From Psychrobacter sp. APC 3281 (GTDB taxonomy: Bacteria; Pseudomonadota; Gammaproteobacteria; Pseudomonadales; Moraxellaceae), in assembly GCF_030407815.1 (NCBI RefSeq), contig NZ_JASDCS010000001.1, forward strand, positions 62,001-126,000: 64,000 nucleotides of DNA, given 5' to 3'. Both the position numbers and the translations under genes were made by a program. The notes under the pieces were generated by a model. That model was not told the origin of the DNA. It did no database searches and saw nothing but the letters and a program-made list of their open reading frames with translations. Shown here piece after piece: positions 36,689 to 46,735 of this stretch (its first letter is position 1; each line of letters opens with the position of its first letter).

Positions 36689-37162
36689 TTAAATACTCAC
36701 TCCATCATTACCGATCCATTTGGGTCCTATCTCAACCTCAATATCACGTGCAGTAATGGGCTCAGCGCATTTGGAGCATATTGTCACCGGGTGCATAATG
36801 TGACCACATGCCTTGTGTCTATGCAACAGCGGCGCCCCGCGTTCATCAGCCATGTATTTATCACCCCAACTGACCAATGCCAGTACGACAGAGTGTAAAT
36901 CTAATCCACACTCTGTCAGTCTATATTCCTCACGTAGCGGCCGCTGCTGATAGGCGACTTTTTTTAAAATATCGTATTCAACTAGTTTGCGAAGACGGTT
37001 AGATAAGACATGGCGTGTAATACCTAAGCGTTGCTCAAATACGTCGAATCGTCTGACTCCCAAAAAACAATCACGTAAAATCATGAGCGTCCAACGATCA
37101 CCAATGACTGCTAAAGTGCGAGCTACCGAGCAAGACTGTTGGTCCAGTTCATCCCAGCGCAT
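36689..37162 (-). CDS. HxlR-family transcriptional regulator with C-terminal zinc-ribbon-like tail
   Basis: 157 residues. HxlR winged helix (about residues 10-100): CSVARTLAVIGDRWTLMILRDC, RFDVFEQRLGITRHVLSNRLRKL, REEYRLTECG. A tail with CGH...CSKC (about residues 127-143) looks like a small zinc ribbon found in some HxlR proteins. AAAGGAG sits 7 bases before the ATG. Divergent from an SDR gene and HCCA-isomerase-like gene, the probable targets. Confidence 0.9.
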   Translation of the reverse strand: MRWDELDQQSCSVARTLAVIGDRWTLMILRDCFLGVRRFDVFEQRLGITRHVLSNRLRKLVEYDILKKVAYQQRPLREEYRLTECGLDLHSVVLALVSWGDKYMADERGAPLLHRHKACGHIMHPVTICSKCAEPITARDIEVEIGPKWIGNDGVSI

Positions 37163-37264
37163 AGGTTATCTCCTTTATCTTTAAGCTATAGGTTAGCTTG
37201 ACAGGGTTCAAAAATAAAGCTATGTTTTTGTTAGTTCTAAAAAGGAACCTATAAGGAAATAGAC

Positions 37265-37993
37265 ATGAACAGAGCACCCGTAGCAGTTGTAATTGGCGCA
37301 GGCGATGCCACTGGCAGTGCTGTTGCCAAACGTTTTGCGCGAGAAGGTTTTACTTTGTGCGTGACCAGAAGGACTGTTGAGAAGCTAGAGACATTAGTCA
37401 GTGATATCGAAGCGGCTGGAGGAGTGGCCAAGCCATTTGGTTGTGATGCGCGTATCGAGCAAGAGATGGTTGAGCTGTTTGCTCATATTGAAAAAGACAT
37501 TGGGCCGATTGAGGTAGTAGTGTTTAACATCGGGGCAAACGTTCATTTCTCCATCTTAGATACGACAGAAAGGGTCTATCGAAAAGTGTGGGAGATGGGC
37601 ACCTTGGCTGGATTTTTGACAGGTAGAGAGGCAGCAAAAGTCATGATTCCACGTGAGAGGGGGACAATTATTTTTACGGGTGCAACAGCGTCTTTACGCG
37701 GTAGTAAAGGTTTTTCGGCTTTTGCTAGCGCTAAGTTTGCTCTTCGGGCATTGGCACAAAGCATGGCACGCGAGTTGGGGCCAAAGGGCATACATGTCGC
37801 ACACCCTATCATTGACGGCGCCATTGATACTGATTTTATTCGTGACAACTTTCCCGAGCGTTATGAGCTAAAAGACCAAGACGGTATCTTAAATCCAGAA
37901 CATATCGCTGAGCAGTATTGGCAGTTGCACTGTCAGCCAAGAGATAGCTGGACACATGAGCTGGATTTACGCCCATGGATGGAAACTTTTTAA
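37265..37993 (+). CDS. SDR-family protein with Phe in place of catalytic Tyr
   Basis: 242 residues. The Rossmann start is VIGAGDATGSAVAKRF, the N-motif is FNIGANVHF, and the catalytic segment reads TGATASLRGSKGFSAFASAKFALRAL when read across its parts. The usual YxxxK is FASAK, so the catalytic Tyr is replaced by Phe while the Lys remains. This variant is seen in a recognisable SDR subgroup, so it may be functional rather than decayed. Followed by the HCCA isomerase-like gene (gap about 63 bases), same strand. Confidence 0.87.
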   Translation: MNRAPVAVVIGAGDATGSAVAKRFAREGFTLCVTRRTVEKLETLVSDIEAAGGVAKPFGCDARIEQEMVELFAHIEKDIGPIEVVVFNIGANVHFSILDTTERVYRKVWEMGTLAGFLTGREAAKVMIPRERGTIIFTGATASLRGSKGFSAFASAKFALRALAQSMARELGPKGIHVAHPIIDGAIDTDFIRDNFPERYELKDQDGILNPEHIAEQYWQLHCQPRDSWTHELDLRPWMETF

Positions 37994-38056
37994 TCCTATC
38001 TGGTTAGTAATCGTCAAATTTTAATGGATTTTCAATATATTGCAAGGAATGCAAAG

Positions 38057-38644
38057 ATGAGTAAACAAGTAGAGTTTTTCTTTGATGTGGGTAGCCCAGC
38101 CAGTTACTTGGCATGGACACAGTTAGCGAGTATCGCGCAGCGTCACAATGCCGAAATTGTTTGGCGACCTATGTTACTTGGCGCAGTGTTCCAAGCCGTT
38201 GGTAACACCTCACCAGCTGCCGTACCTGCTAAAGGCGCTTATATGCTCAAAGACCTTAAGCGTTTTTCAGCCATCTATGACGTACCTTTTTGCTTCAATC
38301 CATTTTTCCCAGTCAATACGATGCAGCTTATGCGCGGTGTTACCGCTTATTTGGGGACACCCAAATTTGAGAGTTATTTATCAGCTGTCTTTAATGGGCT
38401 ATGGGCTGAAAAGTTAAATATGGAATCACCAGAAGTCGTGGCTGAAGTTCTGTCGAAAGTAGGCATTGAGGCGACTGATTTTATGGCGCGTATTAGTGAG
38501 CCTGAGGTCAAGGCGCGTTTAAAATCTAGTACCGAAGAAGCAGTAGCACGAGGCGTATTTGGGGCACCAAGTTTCTTCGTAAATGGTGAAATGTTCTTTG
38601 GTCAAGACCGGTTGAGCTTTGTTGAAGATGCTTTGAGAGACTGA
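38057..38644 (+). CDS. 2-hydroxychromene-2-carboxylate isomerase-like DsbA-fold protein
   Basis: About 195 residues, thioredoxin/DsbA-like fold of the HCCA isomerase/GST-kappa family: VEFFFDVGSPASYLAWTQL at the N-terminus, WRPMLLGAVF, FNPFFPVNT, and C-terminal GVFGAPSFFVNGEMFFGQDRL. ATG 38057 is chosen because AAGGA lies 8 bases upstream. The family catalyses glutathione-dependent isomerisation in aromatic degradation. Downstream of the SDR and divergent from HxlR, suggesting a small HxlR-controlled unit. Confidence 0.88.
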   Translation: MSKQVEFFFDVGSPASYLAWTQLASIAQRHNAEIVWRPMLLGAVFQAVGNTSPAAVPAKGAYMLKDLKRFSAIYDVPFCFNPFFPVNTMQLMRGVTAYLGTPKFESYLSAVFNGLWAEKLNMESPEVVAEVLSKVGIEATDFMARISEPEVKARLKSSTEEAVARGVFGAPSFFVNGEMFFGQDRLSFVEDALRD

Positions 38645-38763
38645 GGTCATCAAAAGTACTGGCGTATGCTGATTGACTAAGCATTCATACGCCAGCACTT
38701 TGACACTCGTATTTTGCTAACGGATTTAGCAAAATATAATAATTTTTATCTAATAGTCCGTAT

Positions 38764-39639
38764 TTACCACTTCATTTCACCTGTATTTACTTTACTGCCT
38801 ATTTGTAAATTAGTATCCCCAGATAACGCAGGATAAGCTGCTTCCATGGTAGAAATGACTTTTTCTGACTGCTTAGAGTCTTGCTTTTTTGCCTCATCCA
38901 GTGCTTGCTCAAAGGTTTTTAGATAACTGAGAGTGAAATCAACAGCATAGTCTTTTTTGAGTAGGTTGCCTGAATAATGACCTGGTATCACAAGGTTTGG
39001 CTCTAATTGCTTCATTTGTTCCAATGATTGCATCCACTCGCTACGAGCTTCTTTAGTTTGGGTATCCGCAGTCCACACATGCATACCTGATGTTACTGAC
39101 ACACCGCCGAACACAGTTTTTGACTCTGGTACCCACATGTATGCTTGATGGGTTCCCATCTCCTTGATTTCAATTTTGTGACCTTCTAGGGTCAGTGTAG
39201 ACTGATCAAGTGTTTGCGGTACTGTGATCTTGGTAGGCGCATGTTTACCAAGGATTGGACCCCAATGCTTTAATTTTGCATCTTTAGTCGCTTCAATGTG
39301 TTCAATAATAGAAGGGCTAGACATAACCTTCACATTAGGGAAGGCTTTAACTAAAGGCTGAAGACCGAAATAGTAATCTGGATCACCTGCCGTGATATAA
39401 ATCATTTTTAGGTCTTTATTGCTTTTTTTGATCATATCAACCAATGCTTCACCATCTTTGACACTAAACTGTGCATCGAACAAAATAGCATCTTTCTCGC
39501 CACTTGCCAGCACAGAAACCACTGGGAAAATAGCATTTTGATCAGGTTTATATGCTTGTAGTTGTAGATCGGCTGCGTTTGTTTGGGTTGCAAGCAGTAG
39601 CACACTGGCCGCCATAGAAGCTGTCATTAATTTTTTCAT
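38764..39639 (-). CDS. secreted metallo-beta-lactamase-fold protein lacking metal ligands
   Basis: 291 residues with a signal peptide (about 1-22, ending TNAAD). The MBL fold is recognisable, including a late VIPGHYSG segment, but the canonical THxHxDH metal motif reads TAGDPDYYFG: three His are replaced (by Ala, Asp and Tyr) and only the central Asp remains. Metal-dependent hydrolysis as in active MBL enzymes is therefore unlikely at the normal site. Divergent from a LysR gene. Confidence 0.82.
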   Translation of the reverse strand: MKKLMTASMAASVLLLATQTNAADLQLQAYKPDQNAIFPVVSVLASGEKDAILFDAQFSVKDGEALVDMIKKSNKDLKMIYITAGDPDYYFGLQPLVKAFPNVKVMSSPSIIEHIEATKDAKLKHWGPILGKHAPTKITVPQTLDQSTLTLEGHKIEIKEMGTHQAYMWVPESKTVFGGVSVTSGMHVWTADTQTKEARSEWMQSLEQMKQLEPNLVIPGHYSGNLLKKDYAVDFTLSYLKTFEQALDEAKKQDSKQSEKVISTMEAAYPALSGDTNLQIGSKVNTGEMKW

Positions 39640-39717
39640 AATCTACCTGTATTTTCATTTGAGTAAATAGACCGCGTTAATGGCGGTATTCGTTATTAGC
39701 AGCTATTATATTAGATT

Positions 39718-39734
39718 GTATTTCGTTTAAATAC
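39718..39734. promoter_or_regulatory. possible LysR operator between MBL-fold and LysR genes
   Basis: GTATTTCGTTTAAATAC, a 6-bp dyad with a 5-base centre in the divergent region, 53 bases before the LysR start. It fits a T-N11-A type LysR box by position only. Confidence 0.35.
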
Positions 39735-39786
39735 GCTATAATTCGGTATTTACTGTTTCAATTTTCGCGCAAATAAGGATGGAGAG

Positions 39787-40680
39787 ATGGATAGACTGAC
39801 CGCGTTACAGGTATTTGTCACGATCGTTGAACAAGGTAGCTTGAGCCGTGCCGCGGACAATTTAGACATGTCTAGAGCTAAGGTAACGCGCTATCTGACA
39901 GAGCTTGAGAGCTGGATGGATATGCGCTTATTACATCGCACGACTCGAAGTCTGAGCCTCACTGCACCTGGTGAGCAGACTCTTGAGGTGGCGTACCAGT
40001 TGCTTGGATTGACCGACTCGTTGGATCAGATACGCAATCAAAACACTTTGGAGCTAAAAGGTCAGCTGCGAATCACTGCCAGCTTTTCGCTGATTGATAG
40101 CCTTTTGATGGATGTGGTTGGTCGTTTTGTTTCTCACTGGCCGCAAACAGCAATTGATATTCTTACCACTGATGATTCGGTCAATTTAGTTGATGCTCGT
40201 ATTGACTTGGCGATTCGTATCACCAATGACTTGGAGCCAAATGTCGTTGCCAGACGTATCGGTGAGTGCCACTCTATCGTATGCGCTGCACCTGAGTATG
40301 TACAAAGGCGTGGCAGACCTGCAGATGTACAGTCGCTTGTACATCACAACTGTCTATCATTTGCGTATTTTGGACGGTCGGCATGGGTGTTTGATGGGCC
40401 AAATGGTCCAGAGTCTGTTCCTATCTCTGGCAATATCAGCGCCAATATCTCTGAAGTCTTGCTCTCTGCCACGTTGCGTGGACACGGGATCAGCTTACAG
40501 CCATCTGGCGCAGTCAAGTCTTTGATTGCATCTGGACAACTTATTGAGTTATTGCCTGAATGGAAACCCAAAACTTTAGGTGTTTATGTAGTTTATGCCA
40601 ATCGAAAGCAGGTGACACCACTACAAAGAAAGTTTATTGATTTTCTTGCCGAAGAAATAAAGCGTTCGCCTTATTGGTAG
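39787..40680 (+). CDS. LysR-family regulator
   Basis: 297 residues: LysR helix-turn-helix (LTALQVFVTIVEQGSLSRAADNLDMSRAKVTRYL) and substrate-binding domain of the CrgA-like type. Divergent from the MBL-fold gene and likely its regulator. Effector unknown. Confidence 0.9.
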   Translation: MDRLTALQVFVTIVEQGSLSRAADNLDMSRAKVTRYLTELESWMDMRLLHRTTRSLSLTAPGEQTLEVAYQLLGLTDSLDQIRNQNTLELKGQLRITASFSLIDSLLMDVVGRFVSHWPQTAIDILTTDDSVNLVDARIDLAIRITNDLEPNVVARRIGECHSIVCAAPEYVQRRGRPADVQSLVHHNCLSFAYFGRSAWVFDGPNGPESVPISGNISANISEVLLSATLRGHGISLQPSGAVKSLIASGQLIELLPEWKPKTLGVYVVYANRKQVTPLQRKFIDFLAEEIKRSPYW

Positions 40681-40794
40681 CAAGAAACTCATAAGCCAAT
40701 AGGTATTTGTTACTACTATGATTAAGGATTAAAGGCGTAGATTATGCATAGTCTGATTACGCATAAAAGGGGTCATCGCTTCTATATATATGAA

Positions 40795-41184
40795 CTAATA
40801 CATGGTTTGATGATTAGCAGAATCTTTGGGTATTTGTTGGATAGAATCCCAATGCTCAACAATTTTCCCACTATCATCAAATCGAAAGAAATCCATCGTC
40901 ACGAATTCATCGATGGTTTTATCTTCGTTATGCCAGACTTGATGGGTATGCAATGAGACTAAGTCATCTTCAGCGATACAACGTACAAACTCAATTGACT
41001 TGTTCGGATACTGTGCTTGCATCCGTTCAAAGTATTCAATAAATCCTGATTTACCATTGGCTACGGCGGGATTGTGTTGAATATAATCATCGCCCACATA
41101 ATCAGCGACGGCTCTTTGTGGATTACCCTCGTAAGCGGTCTGATAGAACGCGATAGCATTCTTTTTATTGTTTGCCAAATTCAT
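40795..41184 (-). CDS. SnoaL-like / NTF2-fold protein
   Basis: 129 residues with the SnoaL/NTF2 cone fold signature: AIAFYQTAYEGNPQRAVADYVGDDYIQHNPAVANGKSGF and a C-terminal FFRFDDSGKIVEHWDSIQ, read as short blocks. Such proteins are small cyclase/isomerase-like or stress-associated proteins; the exact reaction is unknown. Single gene on the minus strand. Confidence 0.82.
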   Translation of the reverse strand: MNLANNKKNAIAFYQTAYEGNPQRAVADYVGDDYIQHNPAVANGKSGFIEYFERMQAQYPNKSIEFVRCIAEDDLVSLHTHQVWHNEDKTIDEFVTMDFFRFDDSGKIVEHWDSIQQIPKDSANHQTMY

Positions 41185-41356
41185 CGTCGGCTCCAGTTAT
41201 TATTTATGTTTATTTTAAAAGCAATACAGTAAATTAATAAGAAATATTATTAAAAAACGTCAGAAAATCTATAGCAGAAACTCAAACGGCCAATAGCAAC
41301 GCTAAAATTATGCTTATTGACCATTTGATAATGTTTAGACTTCGCTTAGTGATTGC

Positions 41357-42013
41357 TTAAGCCTTAATAAAAATAGTCTCTTCACTCAAGCGTGATTTAG
41401 GTATCTTGGCATTAAAGTCTTCATCGCTGCGGTAGCCAAACGATACCACTGCTACAGCAGAATATCCTTTGCTACGTAAGTCGAACTCTGTATCAAGCGC
41501 CTGTAAATCAACGCCTTCCATAGGGACGGTGTCAATACCCAAAAGCGCGCTGCCCAATAGTACCCCGCCCATGTTGAGATATACCTGTTTGGCAAGCCAA
41601 TGTGGCTCATCTTTGGTATCGAATCGATGCATATCTAAGAACAATTGGCGACCTTGATGCATCTGTGCTTTGAATTCTGGCTGAGCGTAGCGACCATCTT
41701 GATCTTCTTTTTCTAACACCGCCTGCATGTATTCATCGTCGGCATGGATACGAGTACAGAAAACCACCACGTGTGAGGCATCTAGGACTTTAGGTGTATT
41801 AAAATGAAAGGCACCTTGCGTGCTTTTGGCAATGCGTGCTTTGCCTGCGTCATCATCTGCAATGACAAAGCTCCATGGTTGAATATTGGTGCTTGATGGA
41901 CTCATTTGTAGCATGTCTTTGATCTGCTCAAAATCTTCAGCAGATATCTTTTTATTGGCATCAAATACTTTGGTGCTGTAACGCCAGTTTAGTGCTTCAT
42001 TAATGGTTTTCAT
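41357..42013 (-). CDS. NfsB-like oxygen-insensitive NAD(P)H nitroreductase
   Basis: 218 residues of the NfsB/FRase I nitroreductase family, FMN-dependent two-electron reduction of nitroaromatics and quinones. WRYSTKVFDANKKIS at the N-terminus (phosphate-binding Arg/Ser) and MLQMSPSSTNIQPWSFVIADD (FMN contact) are typical. C-terminal SYRS-type segment: VSFGYRSDED. Normal length. No operon partner. Confidence 0.9.
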   Translation of the reverse strand: MKTINEALNWRYSTKVFDANKKISAEDFEQIKDMLQMSPSSTNIQPWSFVIADDDAGKARIAKSTQGAFHFNTPKVLDASHVVVFCTRIHADDEYMQAVLEKEDQDGRYAQPEFKAQMHQGRQLFLDMHRFDTKDEPHWLAKQVYLNMGGVLLGSALLGIDTVPMEGVDLQALDTEFDLRSKGYSAVAVVSFGYRSDEDFNAKIPKSRLSEETIFIKA

Positions 42014-42316
42014 GATTGTCCTTAAGTAAAGTAAGTTTCAGTTTTTTAGTAAGCTGGTAATACAAACGGATTAACAAATGGTGCCACTCAACCCTTATTC
42101 GTGCATAGATAAGTTGAATGATTGGCCCGTCCTAGTGATGACCCATAATAGTAAAGTTCATACATTAGAACCACTAGCTACAAGAGAAAACACTTTCAAT
42201 ATTATTTTGAGAATATGGCGTTTCTAATCTGTCTAAAGGTCATTTATTAGCTATATTAGGACGTATAATGAAGGTGCTTTATCAATTGATAAATCCATTA
42301 AACGCATAAGCTCATC
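42014..42316. other. intergenic, nothing specific
   Basis: 303-base AT-rich gap between the nitroreductase start and the end of the oxygenase gene. I see no gene or clear structured element. Confidence 0.5.
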
Positions 42317-43291
42317 TTAAAACGGCGCGAAATTATCAGGCTGACTATGCGTAGCAGTCCAACGTTGAGTGGCATCAATACGACTATTAAGCCCAACTCC
42401 TCGTGGTACTTGCATATTATCGCCATATAGCCAAAGCACCATATTGGTACGTTTGCCACTGGTGATTGGATGTGCGGCGTGCGGCACCGAGCCTCTATGA
42501 ATAATCGCCATGCCAGGTTTAAAGATGGCACGTTTGGTTTGCCCTAAATGGCGATCGACAAAGTCAACTTCTGATCCAGTAAAGTCTTCGCTTGGCAGAT
42601 TTAGGTTAATATTCATAGTCACCGCTGAAGCATCAGTATGAAGTTGTAGCGACGTGTCGCCTGTAGGCTGGTATTGAATAGAGAACCCAAAAGTCTGAGT
42701 GTCATAGCCATAAACATTGGCAAATAATAGCCGAGCGATAGGGCGCATATATTGATTCATGACTCTATGATAAAACGCCTGAAAATTAGGGGTGGCCAGA
42801 TAGCCTAGCGAGCGTGCATCTAGCATGGCCCCATTACTGTTCAATGCAATACCATAAGGAGGACGTATGGGAATGTTAGCGTCTGCGATTGCTTGCAAAT
42901 AACGGCGCAGTGTTGATAGTTGTGCTGGGTCAAAGAGTTGCCCCTGATATACGTCAGGTAGTATCTCTTGCCATAAATTTTTAACAGCCGTCTCCGTAGA
43001 AGGAGTGCGCCATGCTTGCGTCACTGCATCACGTAGAGTTGGATCAAATAATGAGTCATCAAGTACAGGCAAGTCATGCTCAGTGGTTTCCCACTCTGCC
43101 CATGCTTGCTCTAGTAACTGGCTGTTTTGATGCCAGAAACGCTCTACCGATGGTGCACGTCTAAGCATGTCTGATTTTGAAGGTAGTGGTAAGTTGCGTG
43201 CTTGCTGTAGTGCGCTCTGTTGATTATCTCCATCATGGTGGCTATGGTGTTGAGTATCCTGTGTGCTCGTAGGCCGTATTATAGTATCCAT
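42317..43291 (-). CDS. 2OG-Fe(II) oxygenase-like protein
   Basis: 324 residues. The C-terminal half has a double-stranded beta-helix iron-site pattern: HTDASAVT (HxD, about residue 219) and a distal His in HRGSVPHAAHP followed by the 2-oxoglutarate-binding Arg in GKRTNMVLWLYG. N-terminal part is His/Gln-rich and of unknown function. Likely an Fe(II)/2-oxoglutarate hydroxylase, substrate unknown. Divergent from the next LysR gene. Confidence 0.75.
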   Translation of the reverse strand: MDTIIRPTSTQDTQHHSHHDGDNQQSALQQARNLPLPSKSDMLRRAPSVERFWHQNSQLLEQAWAEWETTEHDLPVLDDSLFDPTLRDAVTQAWRTPSTETAVKNLWQEILPDVYQGQLFDPAQLSTLRRYLQAIADANIPIRPPYGIALNSNGAMLDARSLGYLATPNFQAFYHRVMNQYMRPIARLLFANVYGYDTQTFGFSIQYQPTGDTSLQLHTDASAVTMNINLNLPSEDFTGSEVDFVDRHLGQTKRAIFKPGMAIIHRGSVPHAAHPITSGKRTNMVLWLYGDNMQVPRGVGLNSRIDATQRWTATHSQPDNFAPF

Positions 43292-43466
43292 CGTGTCTCT
43301 CCAAATGTGTGAGTAAACCTTATAGGTGCATGCTACTATAATTAATGATTTTGATAATCAGCAGGTTTAGAGAAACAGTTTCAATAATTTTTATATAATG
43401 ATGAGGCTAGCAGCAGCAAGCGATGGTGGTTGCTAAGTTAGACGCTAATTGAACGAAGGCATGACG

Positions 43467-44381
43467 ATGAAAAATTTGCAGGATCTACGTATTTTTATTG
43501 AGACCGCTCGCTTGGGTAGCCTATCTGCCTGTGCTCGGCACTTAGATCTATCGCCTGCCGTTGTGAGTGCAGCGGTCAAGCGATTAGAAGCGGAAATTGA
43601 GACGGTGTTGTTTGTTCGCTCTACTCGTAGGCTGCGTTTAACTAGCAAGGGTGAACAATATTTAAAGCATTGCCGAGATGCGGTGGCTATCTTAGACAAT
43701 GCTTATGCAGGACTACATGACAATGATGCTGAGCTGACGGGTACAATTCGGCTGTCGGCATCATCAGATTTGGGTCGAAACCTAATTTTGCCTTGGTTGG
43801 ACGATTTTATAGACATTCACCCAAAAGTGACGGTGCAGCTACATATGTCTGACAGCTATGTGGACTTGTACGGTCAGCAGATTGATTTGGCACTACGTTA
43901 CGGCGCACCCAAAGATTCGTCACTGGTCGCATTACCCATAGTGTTGAATAATCGTCCTATATTGTGTGCGTCAAAGGAGTATTTGAGCAAAATTGATAAG
44001 GATATTGGTATCCCAAAAATGCCGGAAGATTTATCGCAGCATAATTGCTTACGTTTGGGTCATGATGAAAAGTATTTGAGCGAGTGGACTTTTGAGAAAG
44101 CGGGAAAGACTAAACGTGTGGCCGTGGATGGCAATCGCAGAAGTAAAGACGGTGACGTTGTACGCCGCTGGGCAGTGGCGGGTAAAGGCATCGCATTAAA
44201 GTCTCAGTTAGATATCGCCGGCGATTTAAAGGCAGGGAGACTGGTTGAGGTGGAGTTGGACGGCTGGCAAGTGGCCAACTATCCACTATATTTGATTTGT
44301 CCAGAACGGCGCTTAATCGATCCATTGTTTAATGCGGTCAAAGAATACTTGATTGAACGGGTAGAGCAGGTATTAAGGTAA
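43467..44381 (+). CDS. LysR-family regulator
   Basis: 304 residues with LysR HTH (LQDLRIFIETARLGSLSACARHLDLSPAVVSAAVKRL) and substrate-binding domain. The ATG at 43467 has GAAGG 7 bases upstream; ATG 43461 or TTG 43449 are less well placed. Divergent from the 2OG-Fe(II)-type gene. Confidence 0.88.
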   Translation: MKNLQDLRIFIETARLGSLSACARHLDLSPAVVSAAVKRLEAEIETVLFVRSTRRLRLTSKGEQYLKHCRDAVAILDNAYAGLHDNDAELTGTIRLSASSDLGRNLILPWLDDFIDIHPKVTVQLHMSDSYVDLYGQQIDLALRYGAPKDSSLVALPIVLNNRPILCASKEYLSKIDKDIGIPKMPEDLSQHNCLRLGHDEKYLSEWTFEKAGKTKRVAVDGNRRSKDGDVVRRWAVAGKGIALKSQLDIAGDLKAGRLVEVELDGWQVANYPLYLICPERRLIDPLFNAVKEYLIERVEQVLR

Positions 44382-44510
44382 AACGAAAACTAATGATGAC
44401 CCTATTTAATCAGTTTTAAGATAGTTAACATTTAAATTCTCTACATGAGGTATGTTTAATCAGACGAGCAAGACAGTAGTCCCTAGACAGTAATTGCTTG
44501 ATTATTATGA

Positions 44511-45566
44511 TTATTGCCATACCTTATCAAGCACCGTAAACCAGTTTTTTGACGTCACCTTTTCAATAAGTTGGTTTGAGAAGTGACGTTGTTGCATTCG
44601 CTCAATCAGCATAGAGATTTGACTGATATCAGATAACTCATCAGGTAGTAGACAACCATCAAAATCAGATCCAAAACCAACGTGATCTTCGCCTAGATGG
44701 TCGATCAAATAATCAAGATGGTCGACAATCACATCAAGCGAGGTTTGCGTATTACGTTGTCCATCTGCACGAAGAAACGCCACATCGAAATTCATTCCAA
44801 CCATACCATCGCTTTGTTTAATAGCAGCCAGCTGCTGATCAGTTAAGTTCCGTGCTTGCTGACATAAAGCGTGAGCATTTGAATGTGTCGCGACAATGGG
44901 CTGATTGGCAATCTCTAGCGTATCCCAAAAAGCACGCTCATTCATATGTGACACATCGATCAGCATCTGCTTGTCACGACATGCCAAAATAAGATCTTTG
45001 CCTTGCGTGGTCAAACCAGATCCTGTATCTGGAGAGTGCGGAAAGGATGCATTTAAGCCATCACCGAAGAGGCTCTTTCTATTCCACAGTGGTCCAATAC
45101 TTCTGAGTCCTGCCTCATAAAATACATCCAGTAGGTCAGGCTGTATGGCTAAAAACTCAGCACCTTCCAAATGCAATACAATGCCCAGTTGCTTATTCTG
45201 CTGACAGGCCTGAATTTGTTCTAACGAGGTGCAAATCTGAATCTGACCGTCAGATCTTGCCTCTAGTTGCTGAGCCAGTTTCAATTGCTCACAGCAGATA
45301 TCGACGATTTCTTGCGGAGTAAAATCTGAATGTGATGGGTCGGCTAATTTGTCAGGATGGTTGTTTTTCACATAAGCGTAGGGCGGCAAGAAAATAGAAA
45401 ATAATCCGCCCATCCAATTCGCGTCTTTGCAGCGTTGTAAATCCAAATGTCCCGGTAACGTACCATAAATGAAATCATGTACCGGATCGGCAGCTGAACT
45501 TAGCCAAAGGCGAGTCAATAGATCGTTATGTCCATCAAATATCACAGGCTTAGTATTAGCATTCAT
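44511..45566 (-). CDS. M19 membrane-dipeptidase-family protein in PQQ operon
   Basis: 351 residues of the peptidase M19 (renal dipeptidase-like) family: N-terminal [12 protein letters not shown] with the HxD zinc motif, [23 protein letters not shown], and GFGSDFDGC near the C-terminus. No signal peptide. The start overlaps the pqqE stop by 4 bp (ATGA), so it is translated as part of the PQQ operon. Dipeptidase genes accompany pqq clusters in some gammaproteobacteria; a role in trimming the processed PqqA Glu-Tyr-derived peptide is plausible but not shown by the sequence. Confidence 0.85.
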   Translation of the reverse strand: MNANTKPVIFDGHNDLLTRLWLSSAADPVHDFIYGTLPGHLDLQRCKDANWMGGLFSIFLPPYAYVKNNHPDKLADPSHSDFTPQEIVDICCEQLKLAQQLEARSDGQIQICTSLEQIQACQQNKQLGIVLHLEGAEFLAIQPDLLDVFYEAGLRSIGPLWNRKSLFGDGLNASFPHSPDTGSGLTTQGKDLILACRDKQMLIDVSHMNERAFWDTLEIANQPIVATHSNAHALCQQARNLTDQQLAAIKQSDGMVGMNFDVAFLRADGQRNTQTSLDVIVDHLDYLIDHLGEDHVGFGSDFDGCLLPDELSDISQISMLIERMQQRHFSNQLIEKVTSKNWFTVLDKVWQ

Positions 45567-46735
45567 ATTTCACCTGTCACCATACGAGTAGGAATCAGTT
45601 TGTCTTTATTCAGCTGTTTATTGCTCAGTGACTTAGAATTTTTTGGATTGCGAAAGCGCAGTTCTTCAAAAGGTACAGGCGTCTCGCTGTTGATACGTGC
45701 CTCCTCAATCAGGTAGTGATAAGGCGATTTGCCACAGACAGGATCGGCGTTTTTGGCATCCCCAGTTAGCATAAACGCTTGGCAACGGCAGCCGCCATAA
45801 TCGCGCTCTTTATCTGGGCAGCTTTGGCAGATATCGGGCATCCAATCGTCACCGCGAAACTGATTGAAGCTCGCAGATTCATACCAAATATCCGACAGTG
45901 GTGTATGTCGTACATTGGGAAACTGTATTGGCATCTGTCTGGCAGCATGGCAAGGCAGGGCTGTACCGTCTGGTGCCACTGTTAAGAAAATCTTGCCCCA
46001 GCCATCCATACAGGGCTTTGGACGTTCTTCATAATAATCAGGCACCACAAAAATAAGTTTGCATTTGATACCACGTTCTTCAATCTGCTTACGGTATTCA
46101 TTGGTAATGCGTTCAGCTCGGACCACTTGCGCTTTGGTTGGTAGCAAACCCTCGATGTTCTCAAACGCCCAACCATAAAACTGACAAATAGCCAGCTCGA
46201 CCGTGTCGGCTTCAAGCTCTAAGCAGAGGTCAATAATCTGGTCAATCTGATCGATGTTTTGCCGATGAATGACAAAGTTAAGTACCATCGGGTAATCGTA
46301 CTGTTTGACCAGACGTGACATCTCATACTTTTGCTCAAAGGCATGTTTTGAACCTGCCAAGGCATTGTTGACCGTTGGATCACTGGCTTGAAAGCTAATT
46401 TGAATATGCTGAAGACCTGCTTCTTTTAAACGCGCAATCCGAGCTTCAGTCAATCCCATACCCGACGTGATTAAGTTAGTATAAAAACCTTGATTATGCG
46501 CATAAGCGACCAGTTCTTCTAGGTCTTGACGAACCAGTGGTTCACCGCCAGAAAAACCAAGCTGCACCGCGCCCATTTGCCGCGCCTGATCAAATACATC
46601 AAACCATTCTTGCGTCGTTAGCTCCTCTTTATACTGAGCATAATCAATGGGGTTTGAGCAATAAGGGCATTGTAAGGGGCAGCGATAGGTCAGCTCAGCA
46701 AGCAGCCATAGCGGTAGCCCGACTGGCGCAGTCAT
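45563..46735 (-). CDS. pqqE: PQQ biosynthesis radical SAM protein PqqE
   Basis: 390 residues. N-terminal radical SAM CxxxCxxC motif CPLQCPYC (about residues 19-26), GGEPLVR in the core, and C-terminal SPASM-type cysteines (CHAARQM ... [16 protein letters not shown]) for auxiliary Fe-S clusters. It forms the Glu-Tyr carbon-carbon bond in PqqA, with PqqD as peptide chaperone. The start overlaps pqqD by 4 bp and the stop overlaps the dipeptidase by 4 bp. Confidence 0.97.
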   Translation of the reverse strand: MTAPVGLPLWLLAELTYRCPLQCPYCSNPIDYAQYKEELTTQEWFDVFDQARQMGAVQLGFSGGEPLVRQDLEELVAYAHNQGFYTNLITSGMGLTEARIARLKEAGLQHIQISFQASDPTVNNALAGSKHAFEQKYEMSRLVKQYDYPMVLNFVIHRQNIDQIDQIIDLCLELEADTVELAICQFYGWAFENIEGLLPTKAQVVRAERITNEYRKQIEERGIKCKLIFVVPDYYEERPKPCMDGWGKIFLTVAPDGTALPCHAARQMPIQFPNVRHTPLSDIWYESASFNQFRGDDWMPDICQSCPDKERDYGGCRCQAFMLTGDAKNADPVCGKSPYHYLIEEARINSETPVPFEELRFRNPKNSKSLSNKQLNKDKLIPTRMVTGEI

